DNA of 64,000 nt from Vibrio sp. 10N (GTDB taxonomy: Bacteria > Pseudomonadota > Gammaproteobacteria > Enterobacterales > Vibrionaceae), in the NCBI RefSeq assembly GCF_036245475.1, contig NZ_BTPM01000001.1:682001-746000 (forward strand). The letters run 5' to 3'. Position numbers and translations under genes: made by a program. Under the pieces are notes generated by a model. The model made no database searches. It worked only from the letters and a program-made list of their open reading frames with translations, and was not told the origin of the DNA. Below are positions 31,871 to 38,989 of this stretch, piece after piece (the first letter of the stretch is position 1; every line of letters begins with the position of its first letter).

Positions 31871-32464
31871 ATGTCTAACAAGCTCGCGAATCCAGCGCCA
31901 CTTGGCCTAATGGGTTTTGGTATGACCACCATTCTACTTAACATCCACAACGCAGGTTTCTTCCCGATTGATTCGATGATCCTGGCGATGGGTATTTTCT
32001 ATGGCGGTCTAAGCCAAGTGTTTGTGGGCATGATGTGCTTTAAACGTGGCGATACTTTCGGCACCACAGCTTTCACTTCGTACGGTCTATTCTGGTTAAC
32101 GCTAGTCGGTATTATTGTGATGCCTTACATGGGTCTTCCGGCAAGCCCTGCGAAGTTTATGGGTTGGTACCTACTGCTTTGGGGGGTGTTTACTGGTTTC
32201 ATGTTTATCGGTTCACTTTGCTACCCAGTGGCTAAGCAAGTGGTATTTGGTTCATTGACCATTCTGTTCTTCTTGCTTGCCGCTCGTGATTTCTTCGGCA
32301 GTGAACTGATTGGCACTATCGCAGGCATCGAAGGCATCTTCTGTGGCGCAAGCGCGATTTACTTCGCAATGGCTCAAGTTCTTAATAACGAATACGGCCG
32401 TACTATTCTGCCAATTGGTGAGAAGAAAGCGCCAGCAATGACCACTCAAGAAGTGGCGGCATGA
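31871..32464 (+). CDS. SatP/YaaH-family acetate/succinate transporter
   Basis: Six-helix inner-membrane protein of the GPR1/FUN34/YaaH family. The family motif NPAPLGLMGFGMTT is at residues 6-19, with membrane segments spaced through to about residue 180. 197 aa, close to E. coli SatP (188). Start ATG 31871 has AAGG 10 bp upstream; the in-frame TTG at 31865 is less likely. Predicted to take up acetate or other short carboxylates; substrate not provable here. Confidence 0.88.
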   Translation: MSNKLANPAPLGLMGFGMTTILLNIHNAGFFPIDSMILAMGIFYGGLSQVFVGMMCFKRGDTFGTTAFTSYGLFWLTLVGIIVMPYMGLPASPAKFMGWYLLLWGVFTGFMFIGSLCYPVAKQVVFGSLTILFFLLAARDFFGSELIGTIAGIEGIFCGASAIYFAMAQVLNNEYGRTILPIGEKKAPAMTTQEVAA

Positions 32465-32498
32465 TTTAAGTTTCATTCATTCGGGAACAGTGAATGAT

Positions 32499-32526
32499 AA
32501 AAGGGGTAGCTAAGCTACCCCTTTTT
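32499..32526. terminator. Bidirectional terminator between convergent transporters
   Basis: AAAAGGGGTAGC / GCTACCCCTTTTT, nearly symmetric, between the SatP-like gene (+) and the sodium:amino-acid symporter (-). A-run and T-run on either side allow termination in both directions. Confidence 0.88.
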
Positions 32527-32549
32527 CTTTATGCGATCACTAACTCTAA

Positions 32550-34097
32550 TTATGATGTCTGCGTCTGACTCGGTGCAGAACCAACCTCTTGGGCTGCTTC
32601 AGGCTTTTTACCTGTCTTACGCTCGTATCGACCTTCCCAGTAGTCTGCGTTTTTGATACCAAGTGCAACTGGGTTAAACGTATACTCTTCAACCCCTTCT
32701 TTTTGCTGCTTCTCGTAATCCTTAAGCGCCACGATAGCTGGTTTCGCAATGAAGAAGATAATCAAGATACCAACAATGTTTAGCCATGCCATGAGACCTA
32801 CACCGACATCACCCATTGCCCAAGCTAGGTTCGCTGCTTTCACTGTGCCGTAGAACACCGAGGTGATCAAAACCAGCTTCAATAGGAACATCAAGCCGTT
32901 TACCTTAAAGGTGCGGCGAATGTAGGCAATGTTGGTTTCTGCAATGTAGTAGTACGCCAAGATAGTGGTAAAGGCGAAGAAGAACAGTGCGAATGCAATG
33001 AACAGCTTACCAACACCAGGCATAGTGCTTTCAATCGCTAGCTGAGTAAACGCAGGGCCGTTAGCGCCGACCGTTTCCGCTAGGTTTTGAACTAGGAATG
33101 TGCTCTCAGGACCGTGTACGTTGTAGGCGCCCGTGATAAGAATCATAAACGCCGTTGCGGAACAAACCAGCAACGTATCGATGTAGATAGAGAAAGACTG
33201 AACCAGACCTTGCTGAGCTGGGTGATCAACGTTTGCCGCTGCCGCTGCGTGAGGACCTGTACCTTGACCTGCTTCATTAGAGTAAACGCCACGCTTCACA
33301 CCCCAACCAATCGCAGCACCGAAGCCAGCCATTGGAGTGAAAGCATCGCCGAGAATCATACCCACGATACGTGGCACTTCACCGATGTTCAGTAGAATGA
33401 TCACAAATGCGATGATGATGTATGCAAGCGCCATAAAAGGAACAACGATCTGCGTGAAGTGCGCGATACGTTTTACGCCACCAAAGATGATGAAGGCGAG
33501 AATGATAGAGATGACAGCGCCAGTGAAAATTTTGGCAAAACTGATGGTACCGATCGCTGTTTCAATCATCGCGCCTGTGCCAAAGGCAGTTTCAACGGCA
33601 TTACCAATACTGTTTGATTGAACGCCTGGAAGAAGCACACCACATGCAAAGATAGTCGCAATCGCGAAGATCCACGCGTACCACTTCTGACCCATGGCTT
33701 TTTCAATATAGTAAGCAGGACCACCACGGAACTCGCCTTGGTCTTCTTCTTTATAGATCTGCGCTAGCGTCGATTCGACGTAGGCCGTGGCTGCACCAAA
33801 GAAGGCCACCATCCACATCCAGAAAACCGCACCAGGCCCACCAAAGCCGATCGCCGCTGCGACACCCGCGATGTTACCTGTACCGACACGGCCAGACAGC
33901 GAGACGGCCAGTGCCTGGAACGATGAAATCCCTTTATCTGAGCTCTTACCTGACAGCAATAGACGCCACATTTCGAAGAAATGACGGACTTGTACAAATC
34001 GAGTAAGAATGGAGTAGAAAAGGCCTGCACCAAGACATAAATAAATAAGAGCGGGACTCCAGATTATCCCGTTTAAAAAATCAACTAAAGACTGCAT
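32550..34097 (-). CDS. Sodium:alanine (AGCS family) symporter
   Basis: Predicted Na+-coupled uptake of alanine or glycine. 515 aa with about ten or eleven membrane segments. AGCS signatures: the N-terminal FYSILTRFVQVRHF, SGRVGTGNIAGVAAAIGFGGPGAVFWMW (family signature) and GVKRGVYSNEAGQGTGPHAAA. The cytoplasmic tail is hydrophilic. RBS GGGAAG in front of ATG 34097. Not in an operon; tenA lies 328 bp upstream on the same strand beyond its own terminator. Confidence 0.93.
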   Translation of the reverse strand: MQSLVDFLNGIIWSPALIYLCLGAGLFYSILTRFVQVRHFFEMWRLLLSGKSSDKGISSFQALAVSLSGRVGTGNIAGVAAAIGFGGPGAVFWMWMVAFFGAATAYVESTLAQIYKEEDQGEFRGGPAYYIEKAMGQKWYAWIFAIATIFACGVLLPGVQSNSIGNAVETAFGTGAMIETAIGTISFAKIFTGAVISIILAFIIFGGVKRIAHFTQIVVPFMALAYIIIAFVIILLNIGEVPRIVGMILGDAFTPMAGFGAAIGWGVKRGVYSNEAGQGTGPHAAAAANVDHPAQQGLVQSFSIYIDTLLVCSATAFMILITGAYNVHGPESTFLVQNLAETVGANGPAFTQLAIESTMPGVGKLFIAFALFFFAFTTILAYYYIAETNIAYIRRTFKVNGLMFLLKLVLITSVFYGTVKAANLAWAMGDVGVGLMAWLNIVGILIIFFIAKPAIVALKDYEKQQKEGVEEYTFNPVALGIKNADYWEGRYERKTGKKPEAAQEVGSAPSQTQTS

Positions 34098-34391
34098 AGT
34101 TCTTCCCTGTAAAGCTGGGGGAGGTCGAAACTCAGCGACTCGTGGTCTGATTGTTCGACATCACTTGTTGATGCTCATCCATAATCAATCGTCCTTGCTT
34201 GCACGAAAAGCATGATGACGGTGAGCGCGAGGTGTTTGAACCTTACAAACACGAGACGACATCCTAACCAACTTTGTTGCTAATGTTAAATTCAGTTGTA
34301 AATATTGTGTTAACACGTGACTTTGGGCACAAAATCCGAAATGGAGGTTGTGGGGGTGATTTTTGTTTGTTAGGTGGTTAGTTGAGAGATG
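34098..34391. other. Upstream region of the AGCS symporter gene
   Basis: About 290 bp without a gene. A 7-bp inverted repeat (GTGTTTG / CAAACAC, about 34229-34250) with a 7-nt loop is the only clear structure and could be an operator or leader hairpin. An open frame at 34185-34526 overlaps tenA in another frame and is not supported. Confidence 0.35.
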
Positions 34392-34415
34392 AAAAAATGC
34401 CGACCCTAGGGTCAC
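34392..34415 (-). terminator. Terminator of the thiD-tenA operon
   Basis: On the minus strand GACCC TA GGGTC (with flanking GGT/GGC partial pairing) is followed by GGCATTTTTT, 11-34 bp beyond the tenA stop. Confidence 0.65.
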
Positions 34416-34425
34416 CATTATGGGG

Positions 34426-35088
34426 TTATTTTGTATCAAGACCTTGCTGCCAAAAGGCAATTTCCATTCTTGTGGCTGTTTTAAACACTTGTATGAGTTC
34501 TCGGCCTCTTTGGCTATCGAGCTCAATCTCTTTGAGTAGTTTGTCTAAACGTTCAATACTCACCTGAACCCCGGATTGAAACTCTTCACCAACATAAAGC
34601 TCAATCCAACTGCGATAGGGGTTGCCTTCCAATACCGTTGCTGGCGACTCAATTAACGCTTTACCGATGACGGCGTAGCCAATCGCACAAGGAGCGAGTG
34701 CCGCATAAAGATCGACAAGCTCTCCCGTCATACCCGCATCGAGTACATATCGGGTATAAGCCACGGTACCAAAGTCTTCGGTTTCCGCTTCCATATCGGC
34801 TTCGGTGATGCCCCATTGACTGCAATAGGTGACGTGATGACCAATTTCAGACTCAAGAAGTGCAGCGACGCTCGGCACAGCTTCTCGCATTTGCGTCAGG
34901 GTTTTCGCCTTATAGATAGCCAGCGCATAGGCACGTGCATACTGCTTGAGAAATAGAAAGTCTTGCTTGAGGTAGTGCAAATAGGCTTTCTGCTCAAGTT
35001 GACCTTTAGCGAGTTGCTGCACAAATTCATGCTCGGTATAGCCAAGCCATTCTGCACGGCAGGCGTTGATAAGATCTTGGTGGTTCAT
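34426..35088 (-). CDS. tenA: Aminopyrimidine aminohydrolase TenA
   Basis: TenA hydrolyses aminopyrimidine breakdown products of thiamine to HMP for salvage. 220 aa, all-helical. The catalytic cysteine is in YAALAPCAIGYAVIG (near 136); conserved YxxYL region is seen in QKAYLHYLKQDFLFLKQYARAYA near the N-terminus; the C-terminal glutamate region is ATRMEIAFWQQGL. Last gene of the thiDZXY-tenA operon, 8 bp after thiY. The genes upstream (a THI5/NMT1-type transporter and HMP kinase) fit a salvage route. Confidence 0.95.
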   Translation of the reverse strand: MNHQDLINACRAEWLGYTEHEFVQQLAKGQLEQKAYLHYLKQDFLFLKQYARAYALAIYKAKTLTQMREAVPSVAALLESEIGHHVTYCSQWGITEADMEAETEDFGTVAYTRYVLDAGMTGELVDLYAALAPCAIGYAVIGKALIESPATVLEGNPYRSWIELYVGEEFQSGVQVSIERLDKLLKEIELDSQRGRELIQVFKTATRMEIAFWQQGLDTK

Positions 35089-35096
35089 AGTGGCTC

Positions 35097-36044
35097 CTAA
35101 AGTACCGGCACCATTGTTTGGGCTGTCGGCTTGTTAGAGATGATCTTGTGTTGGTACATAAACTCAGTGAACGCATCGTACTTGGCAGCATCAACAGCCG
35201 ATGGACGCAGTGCAAATCGCGTTAGCGTGTCGCGCCATGCACGTTTGTTCAGTTCGTTGTTCAGTGTGTCTGGTGCGTATGCGACAAATTCCTTCCAAGA
35301 CTCTTGAGGGTGATTGACGATGTAAGTTGTGGCTTTTTCAATCGCGCGGTTAAATTTGGCAATCGCTTGTTTGTCATAGCTGTTTGCATTCGCCACAAAC
35401 ACCAACTCTTCGTAGGTTGGAACGCCATGTTCTTCTGGGAAAAACGCTTTTGGTTTGAAGCCTTCCAGCTCTAGCTGGTTAGTTTCGAAGTTTCGTAGAC
35501 CGCCCCAAATCGCATCCACTTTGCCGGATGCCAATGATGATGACAGTGCCCAGCCTACATTGATGATCTGAACATCTTTGTACTCGACACCTTCGGTTTT
35601 TAGCATGGTGCCAATGGTCGCTTCTTCATTGCCAGCGATAGCAATGCCTATTTTTTTGCCTTTGAGATCGGCTAGCGACTTAATCTTGCCATTGTCTAAT
35701 ACCATCATGGTATTAAGCGGCGTAGCGATAAGCGTTGCGCTACGAATAAGTGGCAGACCAGCGGCAACATCAATCGTCAGACTGGTTTGATAAGAGACCG
35801 CCATGTCGACCTTGCCCGCTGCAACCAATTTGGCTGGCGTACTTGGATCCGCGGGCTCTTGAATATCCACCTCAATCCCTTGTTCTTTAAAATAACCGCG
35901 TTCATGAGCAATCACGATAGGGCCATGGTTGGGGTTGACGAACCAATCAAGCATTAGTGTCATGGACTTATCGGCTGCGTTTGCAGCGAAGGTGGTCATT
36001 GCTGTGAGTAATGCAGCCATGGCCTTTTTAGAAGTGAAAGTCAT
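35097..36044 (-). CDS. thiY: Thiamine-precursor ABC transporter, substrate-binding protein ThiY-type
   Basis: Periplasmic binding protein of the NMT1/THI5-like family, expected to bind formylaminopyrimidine or a related HMP precursor. Signal peptide about residues 1-23 (ending FAANA-ADK), then LMLDWFVNPNHGPIVIAHERGYFKEQGIEV, the typical family opening; GKKIGIAIAGNEEA is the hinge segment. 315 aa. Sits between the permease gene and tenA. It could alternatively bind HMP itself. Confidence 0.9.
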   Translation of the reverse strand: MTFTSKKAMAALLTAMTTFAANAADKSMTLMLDWFVNPNHGPIVIAHERGYFKEQGIEVDIQEPADPSTPAKLVAAGKVDMAVSYQTSLTIDVAAGLPLIRSATLIATPLNTMMVLDNGKIKSLADLKGKKIGIAIAGNEEATIGTMLKTEGVEYKDVQIINVGWALSSSLASGKVDAIWGGLRNFETNQLELEGFKPKAFFPEEHGVPTYEELVFVANANSYDKQAIAKFNRAIEKATTYIVNHPQESWKEFVAYAPDTLNNELNKRAWRDTLTRFALRPSAVDAAKYDAFTEFMYQHKIISNKPTAQTMVPVL

Positions 36045-36061
36045 ACGTTTTCCTTTTGAAC

Positions 36062-36871
36062 TTAGTTATTTTCCCAAGGGATAAGGCGTTTTAGCGCCCA
36101 GTCGGTAATGAAGTAGAGCGAAACGGACACGGCCGCTAGGATGAATAGTGCAGCAAACATTTCATCGATCAGCATGCGAGCATTGGTTTGTAACATCAGA
36201 TAGCCAAGCCCTTCGCTTGAACCCACCCACTCACCGGCCACTGCGCCAATCGGAGCGACTACCACGGCAACACGGATACCTGAAGCGAGTACGGGTAAAG
36301 CGGCAGGAAGGCGAATGTGCCAGAGCTGACGCCAGCGGTTTGCTCCCATGGTTTGAGAGAGATCTAAGTAGCCTGTTGGGGTGTTACGAAGTCCGTCATA
36401 GCAGCAGGTGGTGACTGGAAAAAAGATAATCAGTGCAGCCATAACCACTTTGGATGCAATCCCATAGCCTAGCCAAAGCATTAAAATCGGAGCCAATGCG
36501 AACACTGGAATGGCTTGGCTGGTAATTAGAATGGGCAGTAGCCAACGTTTTATCGGTTGAAACAGCAGCATTTGCAGGGCAAAGAACAACCCCATCGAAA
36601 GCCCAAGCAGTAGACCAAGTAAAATCTCCTGACTGGTAACCCAGGTATGCTTAAGCAACACATCATGGCGTTCAAATAGCTTTATAAATACAGCCTCGGG
36701 AGTCGGGAGGATAAAGCTTGGCATCTCAAACACGACAACAATCGTTTTCCAAATCACCAAGATGGTCACCAAACTTATGAGTGCGCGCATCATGGAGCTC
36801 AAACCTTGCTTTGACGCTTGACGGTGATTGCGGTTGGCAACTTCAGCAAGTGGTGTCATGTGAACCTCCAA
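36062..36871 (-). CDS. thiX: Thiamine-precursor ABC transporter, permease ThiX-type
   Basis: Binding-protein-dependent permease of the SsuC/TauC type with about six membrane spans. The EAA-loop region AALIIFFPVTTCCYDGLRNTPTGYLDLSQTMGANRW.. includes the conserved G and the LPAALPVLASGIRVAVVVAPIGAVAGEW segment that contacts the ATPase. 269 aa. Its start overlaps the end of thiZ by 29 bp, so the two are translationally coupled. Confidence 0.9.
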   Translation of the reverse strand: MEVHMTPLAEVANRNHRQASKQGLSSMMRALISLVTILVIWKTIVVVFEMPSFILPTPEAVFIKLFERHDVLLKHTWVTSQEILLGLLLGLSMGLFFALQMLLFQPIKRWLLPILITSQAIPVFALAPILMLWLGYGIASKVVMAALIIFFPVTTCCYDGLRNTPTGYLDLSQTMGANRWRQLWHIRLPAALPVLASGIRVAVVVAPIGAVAGEWVGSSEGLGYLMLQTNARMLIDEMFAALFILAAVSVSLYFITDWALKRLIPWENN

Positions 36872-37637
36872 ACGGTGTCGGGGCAGAGATTGTCGGGGCG
36901 TATGCTTGTGCTAAACGCTCTAAAATGGACTGCTGAATAGAAGCAAACTCACCGTCTATCGTACGTGGTATTGGTTGTTGTGGTGGCGTAATGGTGTGCA
37001 ATCGTGCAGGCGCACCATTCATGACTAAGATCTGCTCTCCTAAACGAAGCGCTTCTTGTGGGTCGTGGGTGATCAGTAAAACGGTTCTACCTTTCAGCAA
37101 GTTTGCAGCCAACTGTTGTAGCTTGTGTCGAGTGACTGCATCTAGAGCAGAGAAAGGTTCATCCATGAGTACTACGGACTTGTCTTGCATAAGAGTACGC
37201 GCTAAGGCGACGCGCTGTCTTTGGCCACCCGAGAGTTCATTTGGCATCGCAGAGGCTTTGTCGCCAAGTCCGACTTTTTCGAGTAGCGCTCGAGCCTGTT
37301 GGTTCGTTTTAACGTCCACTTTCTTACCGTTGAGCCTGGATGCTAAGCACACATTGTCAATGACGGTGAGCCAAGGGAGCAGTAAGTCTTGTTGCGCCAT
37401 GTAGGCGATTTGCCCAGCCAATACATCCAGCTGCGGAGAAAACTCAGCGGCACTGAAGTCGACTTTGTCACATAGCAGCCCCGCGATGTAACGCAATAAG
37501 GTCGACTTTCCACAGCCACTTGGGCCAAGAATCGCCGTCCAAGTGGCACTATCAAACTGTACATCCAACCCTGAGAATATTGGCTTGTCATCGCCCAAAT
37601 ATGTCAGGGTGGCGCCTTGAATGTGAATGGACGTCAT
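36843..37637 (-). CDS. thiZ: Thiamine-precursor ABC transporter, ATP-binding protein ThiZ-type
   Basis: ABC ATPase powering ThiX/ThiY. Walker A GPSGCGKST (about 38-46), Q-loop in YMAQQDLLLPWL, signature LSGGQRQRVALART, Walker B SVVLMDEPFSALD, and the switch histidine in LLITHDPQEA. 264 aa. Starts 5 bp after thiD. Confidence 0.93.
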   Translation of the reverse strand: MTSIHIQGATLTYLGDDKPIFSGLDVQFDSATWTAILGPSGCGKSTLLRYIAGLLCDKVDFSAAEFSPQLDVLAGQIAYMAQQDLLLPWLTVIDNVCLASRLNGKKVDVKTNQQARALLEKVGLGDKASAMPNELSGGQRQRVALARTLMQDKSVVLMDEPFSALDAVTRHKLQQLAANLLKGRTVLLITHDPQEALRLGEQILVMNGAPARLHTITPPQQPIPRTIDGEFASIQQSILERLAQAYAPTISAPTPFGGSHDTTC

Positions 37638-37642
37638 CAGCG

Positions 37643-38470
37643 TTACGCGTCTCTATTGAGGGCAAAAAAATGGTGCACTGGCCCATGACCTGTGCCGATA
37701 TCAAGTTCATCGGCATGGGCTATCGCCTGAGTAATATAGTCTTTACCCTGTTTGACCGCGTCATTCAGTGGGTACCCTTTTGCAAGGAATGAGGCGATCG
37801 CTGAGCTTAATGTACAGCCTGTACCGTGGGTGTTTTTGGTGGCGATACGTTTGGTTTCGTAAAACGCGACATCGCTAGAGGTGATCAGTAAATCATTGCT
37901 GCTTTGCTCGGATTCGAGGTGCCCACCTTTGAGCAGAATGGCGGGCGTATCGAGTGTGCGCAATGCATCAATCAATGCCTCCATCTCTTGCTGAGATTGA
38001 GGGACGTCACAGCCAAGCAGCGCTGCGCCTTCCGGTAAGTTGGGAGTGATTACCGTGGCGAGTGGCAACAATTGCGTTTTGAGTGCGTTTATGGCCGAGG
38101 CCTCAAGCAGTAGATCGCCGCTGGTGGCCACCATTACCGGGTCTAAGACGATAAATTGAGGTTGGTATTCACGCAGCTTTTCGGCAACCGCGCCAATAAT
38201 ATGGGTATCCGCGAGCATACCAATTTTTACCGCGACCACATTTAGATCACGAAATACTGCATCAAGCTGAGCTTTCACAAATTCGGGGTCGACACCCAGG
38301 ATACCTGTAACGCCTTGGGTATTTTGCGCAGTGAGCGCGGTGATAACTGAGCACGCGTATGAGCCAGTTGCGGAGATGGCTTTAATGTCTGCTTGAATAC
38401 CTGCGCCGCCGCCAGAGTCAGAACCCGCGATGGTCAAGACGATTGGAGTGTGTAGAGGTGTTGTCGCCAT
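37643..38470 (-). CDS. thiD: Hydroxymethylpyrimidine / HMP-phosphate kinase
   Basis: Phosphorylates HMP and HMP-P to HMP-PP, the pyrimidine half of thiamine. Ribokinase-fold features: VLTIAGSDSGGGAGIQADIKA at the N-terminus and the anion-hole motif KNTHGTGCTLSSAIAS near residue 210, with the catalytic aspartate region GTGC. 275 aa. First gene of the operon, directly under the TPP riboswitch. Confidence 0.97.
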   Translation of the reverse strand: MATTPLHTPIVLTIAGSDSGGGAGIQADIKAISATGSYACSVITALTAQNTQGVTGILGVDPEFVKAQLDAVFRDLNVVAVKIGMLADTHIIGAVAEKLREYQPQFIVLDPVMVATSGDLLLEASAINALKTQLLPLATVITPNLPEGAALLGCDVPQSQQEMEALIDALRTLDTPAILLKGGHLESEQSSNDLLITSSDVAFYETKRIATKNTHGTGCTLSSAIASFLAKGYPLNDAVKQGKDYITQAIAHADELDIGTGHGPVHHFFALNRDA

Positions 38471-38475
38471 AAATG

Positions 38476-38494
38476 CTCCTTACGTGCGAAGGAG
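38476..38494 (-). promoter_or_regulatory. Shine-Dalgarno sequestering hairpin of thiD
   Basis: On the minus strand CTCCTT CGCACGT AAGGAG forms a perfect 6-bp stem in which the thiD ribosome-binding site (AAGGAG) is paired. It sits between the TPP aptamer and the thiD ATG, the position expected for a translational expression platform. Confidence 0.75.
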
Positions 38495-38540
38495 ATCCAT
38501 AGCGACGAGAAAGGGACTGATATTGCAGTCTCTTTTCTCT

Positions 38541-38625
38541 CTATAGTTCCCTACGCCAGTGTTAACTGAATCAGGTTCAACGGGTCTCACCACTTGGTGA
38601 TCTCAGCAAAAATGCCCCCCGACTA
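38541..38625 (-). promoter_or_regulatory. TPP riboswitch (THI element)
   Basis: The minus strand carries the conserved thi-box: GGGGGGC near the 5' side, TGCTGAGAT, a variable stem (CACCAAGTGGTG), AGACCCGTTGAACCTGATTC and the closing GTTAACACTGGCGTAGGGAA. This is an aptamer for thiamine pyrophosphate. It controls thiD-thiZ-thiX-thiY-tenA, predicted off when TPP is high. A further potential hairpin (GACTG/CAGTC around 38515-38532) lies between aptamer and the SD hairpin. Confidence 0.97.
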
Positions 38626-38640
38626 ATAAGAGCAACATTG

Positions 38641-38989
38641 TTATATAAGCGCGGCGATTTTTCCAGTCCTAACGTTTAACAAGACATTATTTGTATCTCG
38701 CATTAACTTTCATTTGTCGGGTGAATGTATGGGTTTTGTTGAATATCAATGTCGAATCTCTTTAGTTTTTATCACTTGTAGCGGGATCGAAATGAGAGAA
38801 AAATTCTGGGTACAGAGTTAAATACTGAATGAAACTGTGTGAGACGAGAGAGTTAATTTTGAGTGGTGACTCGAAGTGAGGTTTATTTTTGCGCAAAAAA
38901 TAAACGCTTCAGCCTATTAATAAATACCGATGTTCACAGTTTCTTAACGTTTGTGAGCAGCGATATTTTTCGTCTTTCAAGGAAAGAGA
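38641..38989. other. Upstream region of the chitinase gene
   Basis: About 350 bp non-coding and A/T-rich. It contains the symmetric TTTTTGCGCAAAAA near 38886-38900 and two TGTGA half-sites (about 38835 and 38950) but no full CRP site that I can defend. An open frame at 38863-39114 runs into chiA in another frame and is not a gene. Likely holds the chitinase promoter. Confidence 0.4.
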
